DNA of 64,000 nucleotides from Lunularia cruciata (taxonomy: Eukaryota > Streptophyta > Marchantiopsida > Lunulariales > Lunulariaceae): NCBI GenBank assembly GCA_948567375.1, contig OX419756.1:191001-255000 (forward strand), read 5' to 3'. Positions 22,836 to 33,144 of this stretch are shown piece after piece. Position 1 is the first letter of the stretch. The number at the start of each line of letters is the position of its first letter. A program made the position numbers and the translations under genes. The notes beneath the pieces were generated by a model. It saw only the letters and a list, made by a program, of their open reading frames with translations. It did no database searches and was not told where the DNA came from.

Positions 22836-22979
22836 ATTTTGGTTTCTACCCTATTAGTAGAAGTATTCTTTTGGTGAAACCTCTATCTGATCTATTTATT
22901 CCATCATGTATAACATCCTTCCAAATGTAACCAAACCAAATTTCACATCTAGATCATATGTCTAGCTATTGGTATTACA
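22835..22979 (-). repeat. Truncated 3' LTR of element C
   Basis: Minus strand from 22979 reads TGTAATACCAATAGCTAG and matches the start of the LTR at 53682 for about 145 bases, to the shared phrase near ACTAATAGGGTAG. The remainder of the LTR is missing at the junction with element B integrase. The left limit is approximate. Confidence 0.65.
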
Positions 22980-23063
22980 TTGGTGTGTTGGTGAGGCCAA
23001 ACTGCATCACTAGGTATTCAAAGTGATCATACCTTATTTGAAAGGTAATTTTGCGTATATCTT
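22977..23063 (-). pseudogene. pol: RT of element C, second part
   Basis: Minus-strand IRKITFQIRYDHFEYLVMQF, then GLTNTP, continues the RT interrupted by GL5. It is the segment leading to the conserved (F/Y)GLTNAP motif of gypsy RT. The YxDD-containing part that should follow is deleted. Confidence 0.8.
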
Positions 23064-24957
23064 TGTGGTACCCACATTTTTCATTTTGGACGAGTTTTGA
23101 AGAAGTGCCTTGCTGAAACCAAATTGAAATCAAATGGAGAAGAAATGAGTGGAAACTTGTGTTTTGATCAAACCCGAGGAAGTCGATTTCATGTAGGAGG
23201 AAGAAGGACTCGGACTGGATCAAACTTCGTGTCAGAGGAGGAAAAACTCGGATTAGATGCTAAAGGAGTGCAAACCCAAAGGAAGAATGAAGGTTACAAG
23301 TCAAGAATACTGCAGGGGGCATATCTCAGTGACGACCATTCCAAATCAAGCGTGCTATATTTTGCTAGAAGCGTCTCGTTCAGAGCTTTCCATTGCCACC
23401 AAAATCGTAAAGTTTGGAGGTCTGTACAGGAAGTTACAAGTATTTGAAGTTTTAGGAGTAGATGTACAAAGTAGTTTGGTGTCTTTGGGTCAACACGACT
23501 TCGGACTTCGGGTTTACACGACTTCGGACTTCGGGTTTACACGACTTCGGGTCATGAGACTTTGCCTCAAGACGAAGATGACTAAATCAGAGGTAGCCCA
23601 ACCTTGGAGTGCAATGAAGGTGACTTTGAGAATCTTGCTAGAGGTATAAGAGGAAGTTAGAGTAAGGAAAGAAGATAGTTAGGATACCCACAAGACTTCA
23701 GTTTCAGTTCTGATTGAAGATAGGAGAGAATTAGAAAAGAAATAGCAATAGTGAATAAACCTGAAGTGCAAGATCAGAATGTAAGTGTCTTTGGGTCAGT
23801 TACATAAGTGATTAGGGGAAAGAGGGTTAGAAATTGGAAGTGTAGATAGTGTACACATGCTTTCAATTACAATTCTTGATGATGACATAATAGAATTAGT
23901 AAAAGAATTGATAGTAGTAAAACCCAAAGTAGATGAAGTAGGAGTACAAATGTCTTTGAAGTTATCATTGGAGATATTAGAGGAGAGTGGGTCGGGAGAT
24001 AAGGAGTTAGATAGATTACCCACTAGTGAAATTTCAGACCAAGAAGGAGAACTATTAGATTTGGTAGAAGATGTAGGAGTTATGAAACCCAAGGATAGAG
24101 TAGTAGGAAGTAAAGTTACTTCGGGTTTGGGTTTGAAAGCCAAGGAAGAAGTAGACATCGGATCAAATTAATAACCGATCTGAGATTTGAATAGGCAAAT
24201 ATGAAGAGGTGCATTATCATTTTGGATCTATAGGTTTGTAGAGTCATAAGGAAGAGGTACATTAGGAAGATAACTGCCATTTGCTTCAGTATTTAAGGGG
24301 AGCATTTGCAGTATTATGTTATTCAGTGCTCATAATTTTGAGAATAGATAAAGCAAAGTGTTGTGAAGCAGTGCTCGCTGCTTGAGCTTGATTCTGAGTA
24401 TCAGCTTTGCAATTGTGTTTGTAAGTGTGTGAAGAAATTCAAAGTGCAAGTCAGTGTGCTTGTTGGATGTTAGATTCTGTAGCCTTGATCTTCATTCTGT
24501 GTGTTTGATCCTGAGTGAAGTGCAATTGAAGCAATGCCTTGACAAATCTGAGAAGAATTGTAGTGTTGGTAGTATTTTGCATTTGTGAGTGCAGTGCAAG
24601 GTTGATGTGAAACAATTTTGATCAAGGAAGTTGTGCCTTCAGTGGAGGGGTGGAACACAATTCTGAGGCGAAGTCATTTTGCAATGAAGTGCCATTTTTG
24701 GGAGAGCCTGAATCATCACAATCAAGATTGTTTGGAAAGAATTGATGGAGTTGTGATTAAGGAGTGCTAATTTGTGACAAGACTGCAAATTACTCTCGTC
24801 TGGGTGTGGTTTCTACCTGAGAGATTAAAGAAGATATCAAGAAGAACTAAATTGTTATTGTTTGACTTTGTATTTGACCAATTCTGACTCGTATCTCTAC
24901 GAGAACAAACTTTACTTATCTGATTACCGCAAAAGTGATATTTTCCGGGTTGTCACA
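23064..24957 (+). repeat. GL5: solo LTR of the short class
   Basis: Start TGTGGTACCCAC at 23064, end GGTTGTCACA at 24957, 1894 bp, with ATCTT at 23059-23063 and 24958-24962. The 5' half matches GL2 and 46657-48560. A 23-bp tandem repeat (CACGACTTCGGACTTCGGG unit) lies at 23494-23550. The ORF tail is open (23857-24171), and GTATTTAAGG near 24291 is the TATA-like box. Removing the unit joins the two RT halves of element C. Confidence 0.93.
23857..24171 (+). CDS. Open tail of the LTR-borne ORF in GL5
   Basis: A 104-codon open frame keeps the C-terminal module without a stop: VDEVGVQMSLKLSLEILEES, DKELDRLPTSEISDQEGELL, and the end KEEVDIGSN. The start is the first ATG of the surviving frame and is unlikely to be the original one. 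The product, if made, would lack the N-terminal domain and the coiled coil. It is best viewed as a remnant. Confidence 0.5.
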   Translation: MLSITILDDDIIELVKELIVVKPKVDEVGVQMSLKLSLEILEESGSGDKELDRLPTSEISDQEGELLDLVEDVGVMKPKDRVVGSKVTSGLGLKAKEEVDIGSN

Positions 24958-24962
24958 ATCTT

Positions 24963-25240
24963 CCTTTGTGATCTTGATTTGGTTATAATTGCTTTGCATA
25001 TCAAGTTTGGTTAAGAGTTTTTCCACATTAATTTGATCAAATATGTCATCTATGTGAAGTAATGGATATTTATTCTTCACTATTTGTTGATTTTGGCCTT
25101 GATAGACAATGCACATGCACATAGTACCATCCTTTGTCTTCACAAACAAGACAAGACTCCCATATGGTAATATGCTAGGTTGAGTAAATGCTTTTTGTAG
25201 CATATCCTTGATTTGAGCCTTACACTTCTCCAACTTATGA
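24963..25240 (-). pseudogene. pol: RT of element C, first part
   Basis: Minus strand reads IKDMLQKAFTQPSILPYGSL, VLFVKTKDGTMCMCIVYQGQ, NKYPLLHIDDIFDQI and KLDMQSNYNQIKI, all recognisable gypsy RT fingers and palm blocks. The D in KLDMQS is the first catalytic aspartate. The open frame runs from 25233 up to the GL5 target duplication at 24962, then continues at 23063. Confidence 0.9.
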
Positions 25241-25529
25241 TGTGATAGTTGATATAGGGCTTTACAAAGAGGTGCCTTCCTATGAAGTATCTCAATCTAC
25301 TCTTCTTTCTAATGTTAATCCTAAGGGAAAATTATCAAGAAAGACATCTTGAAACTCATTGATCATATCTTCCAAATTCTTAGGAATTTGTCTATTGAAT
25401 TATGCACTCTAGACTTCTCTTATTAGATCCATGAAACATGTAACTACCTTATTGGTAGCTATTGTCTCTATAACATAAAGAGGCAACACTTACCATTGCA
25501 ATCTTTCTCTATCTCCAATGATTTTCCAA

Positions 25530-25871
25530 TGGCTAGTTCTTTCTCCAATCTATTGTGGGGTTGAAGTCCTCTATCCAAGGTATGCATAAGATCACATCAT
25601 AATGAACTAAATCATTCACCACTCAATTTCTTCTTGACTCTCCTACAAAAAGTGTTACCTTTCTAGTTAATAATTCAATCTTCTTTGTTTGATCATTAAG
25701 TAACTCTAGTTCTTCATTCTCATCCTTCTCTAATTCCATACTCAATCTTATTGCAATAGAGCAAGATAAGAAATTCTCCATTGCTCTAGGGTTTATCAAT
25801 ACTCTCACGTGATTGCCTTTTTGGATGCCATTTACAACAATCAATTGTATGTTTATCCTCAACCTTTGCAC
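25530..25871 (-). pseudogene. pol: Retropepsin-like protease of element C
   Basis: The 82-codon open piece (25871-25623) holds VRVLINPRAMENFLSCSIA, which corresponds to the active-site strand of retropepsin; the expected D-S/T-G is replaced by N-P-R. Downstream, VHYDVILCIPWIEDFNPTID matches the second conserved block (ILGMPWL type). Loss of the catalytic aspartate and a stop at 25623 mean it is inactive. Confidence 0.7.
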
Positions 25872-26269
25872 ACTTATCTTCTTCCTCCCCCACTTTTATC
25901 CCTCTCTGTTGAGCTAGTAAGGCTATGAGATACATTTACATTGTTTTTGATGTGGTTTCAACATCCTTCTCTTTGATTTATCTCTCCAAGTTGTTCAAAG
26001 GTCACTTGTATGGAGGCCAAGGGCCCTTAGGAAGGTGGGCATAACAATTGATGGCTATGTGCCCAACTCAGCCCATTATAACAATATCATTTTTCAACTC
26101 AAGCCCCTTCCTCTTGTGGGACTCCATCTCTTCCTTCTTTGATCCATCCTCATTCTCCTTGGAGGGATCATGCTCCTCAATCTTGAAAAGGAATGTTGCC
26201 CAATTCTATAAGACTTGGTCCAGCAAAGTGTGGTGTTTCAGCCCAATAGTGTTGTGTAAGGACTACCTC

Positions 26270-27000
26270 TTCACCTCCTCCAAGTGCTCCTACTATTCTT
26301 TGAGCACACGTAATAGCTTTAAAAATGGTGCAAGGATTTTTTACCATCAACTCTTGGTAAATTTGTTCTTTAAACCCTCATTTGAAATTGTCAAGAGTTT
26401 CTATTGGTCTCATATTTGTTATCACAACCAATAGATCAAGAAATTCTTACATGTACTCTTGTATGTTGTTCTTTTGCTTCAAACCCTATAGTTGAGTTCA
26501 AGCCATTTGCACAAAATCCATGATTGGAATTTTTTCAACAATCCTTCTTGCATTGCCATCCAATTGATCTCTCTTCCTTTTGCCAACATGAATCATTCCT
26601 GAAAATTATACCAAGTGAGAGTTTCATTGGTCAGGTATTTACATGCAACTACATGTAAAAAATGATTGGTGATCTCAGTTGTGAATAAATCAAAGTATTG
26701 ATTCATTCTTGAGATCTAGTTTTCCACTACTCCCATGGAACATTGTCCACTTGTAAGGCTCAATGTTGCAAGACTTCTTCATTTGTAGTAACAATGTGGC
26801 TTCATTGTTGATCAAGATTGGTGTCATTGGCATGAGTGACTCTCTAGGTACTTTGGCCACTATTATTGGGTTTTGGGATGATTCATTTTCTTACATTACA
26901 TGATCATTCTTGAAATTATGTACTTCACTTTGCAATACCTCCATTTTCATCTTGATCTCTTGAAACTTGTTCAACATCCCTTACATTCCTTACATCAAAC
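26270..27000 (-). pseudogene. gag: gag of element C
   Basis: Minus strand begins near 26985 with MLNKFQEIKMKMEVLQSEV, a short coiled coil, and continues with EPYKWTMFHGSSGKLDLKN, NNIQEYM*EFLDLLVVITNM and GFKEQIYQELMVKNPCTIF. These match the order of plant gypsy capsid domains. About seven stops interrupt it. A zinc-knuckle region expected near 26050 is not recognisable. Confidence 0.6.
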
Positions 27001-27592
27001 CCTATGACTATGGCTCCATGATTTGTACACATTAAAAATGCTTAATTACTACTTTTTACTTCAATAGAGGGTTAATATGATCACTTGGTAGAGTGCATGG
27101 ATGATTAGGACTACCATTGGGACCTCAAAGGTTATCTTTCATTGATAATATTCCTCACTAAAATTGCAAATTATGAAATCCTAAACATTGCTTTTAGTCT
27201 AACTACATAATGGATTTCTACTTGAGTGTTGAAAGGGAGAAGATTTGTTATATTTAGATCCATTACATGATAATAAAATGTAAATTTTTAATTTCTACTC
27301 TCTAGGTAGAATCACTAGGTTTGGAAAATTCATTATCATGTCCATGAACCCTACTTCCAAATGGTAATGAGCTATACTCTCACTTGGTCATGTTGGATGT
27401 ACATAATCTTGATGTGGACCAAATTCAAGAACAAAAAGAAAGCTACAAAAATTTGTCCTCCAAGAGCATCTATCCCATCCTCTTTCTAAAACACCCCAAT
27501 CTATCACTTGCACTACTTTTTCTCCTCTCAAAATTACTCAATCTCAGTAGCATGTTTCCTACAAGAGGATGATCCACTCACTTGGATTAAAA

Positions 27593-27609
27593 CACATGCT
27601 TTGATATCA
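27593..27609 (-). other. Primer-binding site of element C (initiator-Met-like)
   Basis: Minus strand TGATATCAAAGCATGTG lies one base inside the LTR end and resembles the common TGGTATCAGAGC primer site complementary to initiator tRNA-Met, with G-to-A changes. It shows that the LTR at 27611-31937 is a 5' LTR. Confidence 0.65.
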
Positions 27610-27750
27610 TTGTAATATTCTGAGGATAGAGAAAACCTTGAAAGAAACACAAGAGAAATAGAAGACTTCATCTCCCAATACTCGGATGCCCCAAAAGAGC
27701 ATTGTGTCTTGATTATATAACAAAGAGAATCCTTTCAAAATGAGCTACAC

Positions 27751-30700
27751 TGTGACAACCCGGCAAATATCACTTTTGCAGCAATCAGGTAAGTAACATT
27801 TGTTCCCACAAAGATACTAGTCAGACATGTCCAAATACAAAGTCAAACAGTAACAATCTTTAGTTCTTCTTGGTTGCATCTTTAATCTCTCAGGTAGAAA
27901 CCACACCTAAAAGAGAGTAATAAGCATTGACTCGTAGTTTTGTCACGAATTAACACTTCTTAATCGCAACTCCTTGAATTCTGTCCAAACAATCTTGATT
28001 GTGATGATTCAAGCTCTCCCAAAAATGGCACTTCACTGCAAAATGACTTCACCTCAGAATTGTGTTCCACCCCTCCACTTAAGGCACAACTTCCTTGATC
28101 AAAATTGCTTCACATCAACACTGCGCTGCACTCACAAATGCAGAATACTACCAACACTACAATTCTTCTCAAATCTGTCAAGGCATTGCTTTGATTGCAC
28201 TTCACTCAAGATCAAACACATAGAGTAACATCCAACAAACACACTGACTTGCACTTCAAATTTCTCCACAGACTTACAAAAACAATCACAATGTTGATAC
28301 TTGGAATTAAGCTCAAACGACAAGCACTGCTTCACAATACTTTGCTTTATCTATTCTCAAAAATTATGAGCATTGAACAACATATGATTGCAAATGCCAC
28401 TCTTAAATAGTAGAGCAAATGACAATTCTAACAACTATATCGTTTCCTAACAACTCATCTAACCTGCAGATCTGAAATGACAATGCACCTCTTCATATCT
28501 GCCTCTTCAAATCTCAAAACTGTTACTAATCCGATCCAATGTCTACTTCTTCCTCAGCTTCCAAACTCGATGTAACTCCACTTACAACTCTCTCCTTGGG
28601 TTTCACTACTACTTACTCCTCTACTAATTCTAACATTTCTCTTCCTTGATTTGCAATTCCACTAGTGGGTAATCCTTCTAGACCTTTATCTTCCAACCCA
28701 CTCTTCTCTAATATCTCTATAGGCAACTCCAAAGTTATTTGGACTCCTATGTCATCTACTTTAGGTTTCACTTTTACATCCTTCTGAAGTTTATCTATCT
28801 CTAATATCACCAAGTCTAATCTAATTGTGATATTATCTTCCACTTCTAATATCTTCCTATCTACACAAGTTCTAAGACTGATAAGTAAAGCATTCAAATC
28901 TTTGTCCTTCTCATTTGTCTCCTCGTCTCTTGCACCAATAACTTCAACTCGTGTAGCCGTGTCTCTTCAATTTGCAAGTAGGCTTCTATACATAGCATCA
29001 CGTTCATCTTGATCATGATCTTCTTCAATAGCTCCAATCTCATTTTTCTCTCCCGTTCTTGATTTGCAAGCCAATCTTCTCTGTACATTGCCAATTCTGC
29101 TTTGAACTTGGCTTTCACAGTCTCCTTCTCTTTCTCCTTCTGCACAATCTTCTCCTCCTAATTGCGAAGTAACTCTCTTAACCTTTCCTCCTCTCTTTAA
29201 CTTGTTGTCAACTCTCTTTGCCAAAGCTGCTTCTTCTCTTCTCACTCTCCATCACTCTATCAAGCTCTTGCTCTTTCTCCACTACTCTTGCCATAGCATG
29301 GATAATTTTTAATCTCAAATCAGCAAACTGCTACTTCAATATTTTGTACTCGGCTACTTGCCTTTCCCTTGCTATGTCACTCTGCTCTATGAGTCTCTCT
29401 ACTTCTTGCTTCTCTCTTCAAGTTCTCAATCACTTGATTTTGTACTACAACATCTACTCCTAGTACTTCCCTTTCCTCCTCACCTTGGGTTACACTCTTC
29501 TTCAACTCCAAATTCTCTTCTTCTAATCAAGCTAACACTTGCAATACAGTCTTCACCTCTGGACACTTTGACTGCATCTCCTTCTCCTTGTGCTCTAACT
29601 TCACCAACAATATGCACACAACCTCCCAAAATACTCTACTCCTTCACTCATAATTACTTTGGCTTGCGGACTTATCTCCTTCTTCGTCTCTTCTTCTCTT
29701 GATACTTGCCTTCTTAGCCACAATTGCCTTGTAGGAATGGATTCGTTGCTCCTCAAACTTCCACTCTCCACTTCTCTCACCTTACTTGGCCCCGCTTCAT
29801 ACTTTGCTCTTTGTCTAGAACGGACTTCCCTCTAAATTGTAACTCTCTTTTCCTCTTGCTCTAGAACTTAGTCTTCTAGTTTTGAGTTATCTTTCTCCAC
29901 CGTCTCCATCTTAGCTTCCTCCTCTTTGGGTACTGACTGCATCTCTTTGCCGTCCTCACTGTCATTGCTTGTGTCCCCACTTTGCAGCGTGAACTCAAGT
30001 TATTCCTCCTCTGAGTCTTCAGACTTGCACTCAACCTCTCCTTTTGACTCTTCATCCAACCACGTAATCACCACCAATTCTTTCCTCAGGTTCACTCTTC
30101 TGGCTTTCCAAGGCCGCGCCTTCTCTACTTCTTCTTCTTCTCCTTGTTGACACCTCTTCTTTGAATTTGGAGTACTCACCTTCACTTGCACATTCTGCCC
30201 TGTCTGCTTGTAGTACTCGTTGCTACTCTTGATTTGCAGGATGTATTGCTACTCCTCTACATCAACATCTCTTCTCAAGTCGAGATGGAAATGAGACACC
30301 ATCTTGTACCTCTCTGCCGCATTCAATAGATTCAATCTCAAATAAAAATGAGCTGCAAACAGAACAATGTAATTGGCGGTGACTTGTCTTGCAAATTCCA
30401 CATCATTTGTCTTGTCCTCTGATGGAAACACTTTGCCTAGTTAATTGGCTTTTATGCAAACATCTTATGGAAGAACACTGCTTGGTGCTTCATCACATAA
30501 GTTGTTCTCTTTGGCTTCAAGATTGTCATTAGACCATCACAATCCCCCTCTTGACAAGATCCTCATAGCTCTCCACTTTGTAGCCATTCTTTGTGCGCTT
30601 TGAAGAGAAAGCATCCCTTACTTCTTGGGTTTCTTCCGCAACTTCTCCCTTCCCCAAGAACGTGGCACCCTCCGTTGCGCCTGCTTCCCTTTTGAGTACT

Positions 30701-31505
30701 AATCTCCAATCTGACTCCGTCCATCGAGCCGGATTTGCTTGCTTCTCTTCTTCTTCAGGGCCATTGAGACAATTACTGTTGATGATCTCAGTCATGAAAC
30801 CTGGAAAACTAACATTCTAGTTCCATGCAAGGAATATGATCCAAAGCCTGCTCATGACTTTGATTCTTGCGATCACATCTAACCTCTGAATTGCATGATT
30901 TCTCATTGCAAATTTTGAGTTCTTCTTCCCACCTCCCATCTTTCTCTCTTCCACTCTGGGCTGGGGAGTATTCTTCCTACTGATTCTCGGATTAACTCTC
31001 TCGACTTCCTCTTGACACACCAGCGCATCTTGGACTATACTTCCCTTCCCACAATCTCTTTTAGGATGACTTCTTAATGGCAATGGGAAATTGCTTGTCA
31101 TCACTTCGTCTTTAGCCCAAATGTTATAGAGTTGTGCCTTCTCTATCTTTCTTCAATTTGAGTTTCTACCAAGAAATCACACCTCTTGCATGCTCTTGTC
31201 ACTATCAAGTGTCCTTCACACGTATGACTGCCATTTTTGAACGGTACCTTCTTGAATATCTCTCCCCAAAGGAAAGTTATTACACTATCCTTGCCTTGGG
31301 TTGAGCACCCCCAAGACAAAGACTCCTTACTTTGGGTTGTATGCTGACAAGGCAATTCCAAGTACCTGGCCTCTAACCCAAAGTCACGTTACCTTGGGTT
31401 ACATCTCGAGGACACTTTTCTTTGCCTTCTTCGGCCATATAGGCGCAATTTGACTTCTTTGTACACTTCTTCTTCAAAATTAAGAAAAACAATGTGGGTA
31501 CCACA
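27751..31505 (-). repeat. GL6: solo LTR of the long class
   Basis: Minus-strand start TGTGGTACCCACATTG at 31505, end GGTTGTCACA at 27751, 3755 bp, flanked by TACAC at 27746-27750 and 31506-31510. It is inserted in the LTR of element C. It carries a decayed ORF (about 31125-28526) of the GL4/GL8/GL10 branch. Confidence 0.93.
28526..31125 (-). pseudogene. LTR-borne coiled-coil ORF in GL6
   Basis: The region aligned with the start codon reads ATA (AAAGATAGAGAAGG near 31145) instead of the ATG kept in GL10, so initiation is lost. Recognisable parts are QRLDVIARIKVMSRLWI (30900), EEGATFLGKGE-like ATEGATFLGKGEVAEETQEV (30660), the acidic part (30191-29940), the coiled coil (29270-28895) and the tail MNALLISLRTCVDRKI to the stop at 28526. 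There are multiple stops and several frameshifts. The plus-strand ORFs at 29218-30150 are antisense shadows. Confidence 0.65.
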
Positions 31506-31949
31506 TACACTCTTGGATCAGATCTATGGATTTTTGATATGTCAATGAACTCCACCCTTAGATTAGTTTTATGGATTGGTGACGTGTTGATCCTTGTCCA
31601 CTTTGATTGGTCAAACAAGTTTGACTATATAGAATCTTTGTGAAATCTCCTTGTATGAAGCTCAAAATAACATGGATGAGGTACCATTGGAAAGCTCTTG
31701 ATGAGACAAATAACAAAGGGAGACAAAATAACCTTATCAAGATCTAATTCATCCATTTAGGCCTCCAAAATTTACCCTAAAATTTTTAGGGTGTTTTTAA
31801 TCTCTACCCTATTAGTGAAAGTACTCTTTTGGTGACACCTATATTTTTTCCACTTGGCCCATCATATATAGCATCCCTCAAGATATTACCAAGCTAGTTT
31901 CCACCTCTAGATAATATATCTAGCTAATGATATTACAAATAGACTCATG

Positions 31950-33144
31950 AACCTAAAGATGTAGTATATGTAACATCTCCCAAAACACACAAGAAAAGTG
32001 ATCTTTTAAACCTTGACCTTGGCCAACATAAGTATATCCTTGATATGGCCATCCAAAAGTCACCAAATGAATGGGACCATGTCTCTCCAAATCTTGCACC
32101 TCTAGTAATGAAATATCTATTATTAGTATCTTTTGGTAACCCTTGACTGTTGACATCGGTAACTCAAGATACTAATAGGCCAAGTGTATCACATGATATA
32201 GAGAGACTTGCCTTATAGTCTCATCTCTCTCTACATACAAGTACCTTTGTACTCATATACCTACTTATAGTACCACAACTAGTCTAGTGCTAATCCCACC
32301 AAACAACTCCAAAAAGCAATAGTACTAAAACCCACCAAACAACTAGTTTGGGTCCTCTTCCACCACCTCATCTTCCATGACCTAGAGATCCTCTACCACC
32401 TACCTTAATAGGCCTACCACTTTGTAGCTCTAGGTGGAGGTCAAAGCATCAATCACTAGTGTGACCAAAATTGTATCAATGGTCATACTATCTTTATGTT
32501 GGTTGTGATGCACACTGCCTTTAGTGCACTCTCTCCTATGATGAGGTTCACCATAAGTTTAACAAGCAACACCACTACTCATTGGATGATATTGACCTAG
32601 AAATGAAGGTAAAGGTCTAGTTGCATTAGGCTCTCTAATCATTTCATATCTTTTGGGCTATCCATTCTACCCTCAAAAGCAAACATGAACTAGTGCACTC
32701 TACTACACTATAGAAGAGGAAATAGTTATGAATGAGGTCTCCCTACCAAATCCAAAGTCACCACTCTCTCCTCCACCATGTTGAGCTTAATGCGCTTAGC
32801 CAAACTAAAGACAATTGCCAAAGTAGATGAAGTAGCTTATAATAACATAGCATCACATGCTCTACATTGCAACTCCTTGTTCAATATTCCATACCAAAAC
32901 TTTACTACTTAGGCTTCAATAACTCTCTTTCTAGCGGAACTCTTGCAAGCTCCTTAGTTTGTAAATCTGCACTCCTAGTAGTTTTGCATCAAGTATTGGA
33001 AGAACTCTACCATGGGGTTAAACTCGGTACTGCACTACCTCTTGTAGCAAAACCTCCACTCATAGTAGCACCACCTTCAACTAGTGCACCTCCACTAAAT
33101 ACACCAATGCTACTAGAGCTAAACTTGTGGGTACTATCAATCTA
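31950..33144 (-). pseudogene. gag: gag C-terminal part and downstream block of element D
   Basis: Minus strand from 33139 continues the capsid text interrupted by GL7 (TACCCACAAGTTTAGCTC, as in B at 7190). Around 32590-32480 the sequence matches the tandem-knuckle region of B (ACCTCATCATAGGAGAGAG) but the first Cys pair is damaged. The open piece 32156-31953 contains EVQDLERHGPIHLVTFGWPY, shared with B near 15310. No intact gag remains. Confidence 0.6.

Larger units (their letters stand above)
22835..31937 (-). mobile_element. Element C: Ty3/gypsy element (minus), split by GL5 and GL6
   Basis: In minus-strand order: 5' LTR (31937-27611, split by GL6), primer site (27609-27593), gag (about 27000-26270), protease (about 25871-25530), RT (25240-24963 joined to 23063-22977 across GL5), then a 3' LTR start at 22979. 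RNase H and integrase are missing: the RT stops after FGLTNTP and the LTR begins within a few bases. It is a deletion derivative, inserted in element D judging from the flank at 31938. Confidence 0.75.
27611..31937 (-). repeat. 5' LTR of element C, split by GL6
   Basis: The minus strand starts TGTAATATCATTAGC at 31937 and ends GAATATTACA at 27611. Without GL6 and one duplication it is about 567 bp, shorter than the 747-bp relative at 53682-54428. Shared blocks include AGGCCTAAATGGATGAATTA and a TATATAATCAAG box near 27720. Terminal TGTAATA/TATTACA are mutual inverted repeats. Confidence 0.8.

Noticed and set aside
23494-23550. CRISPR-like repeat
   Set aside because: It is a contiguous 23-bp tandem repeat without spacers in plant LTR DNA.
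27611-31937. This LTR as the 3' LTR of element D
   Set aside because: It is followed on the minus strand by an initiator-Met-like primer site and then gag, so it is a 5' LTR belonging to element C.
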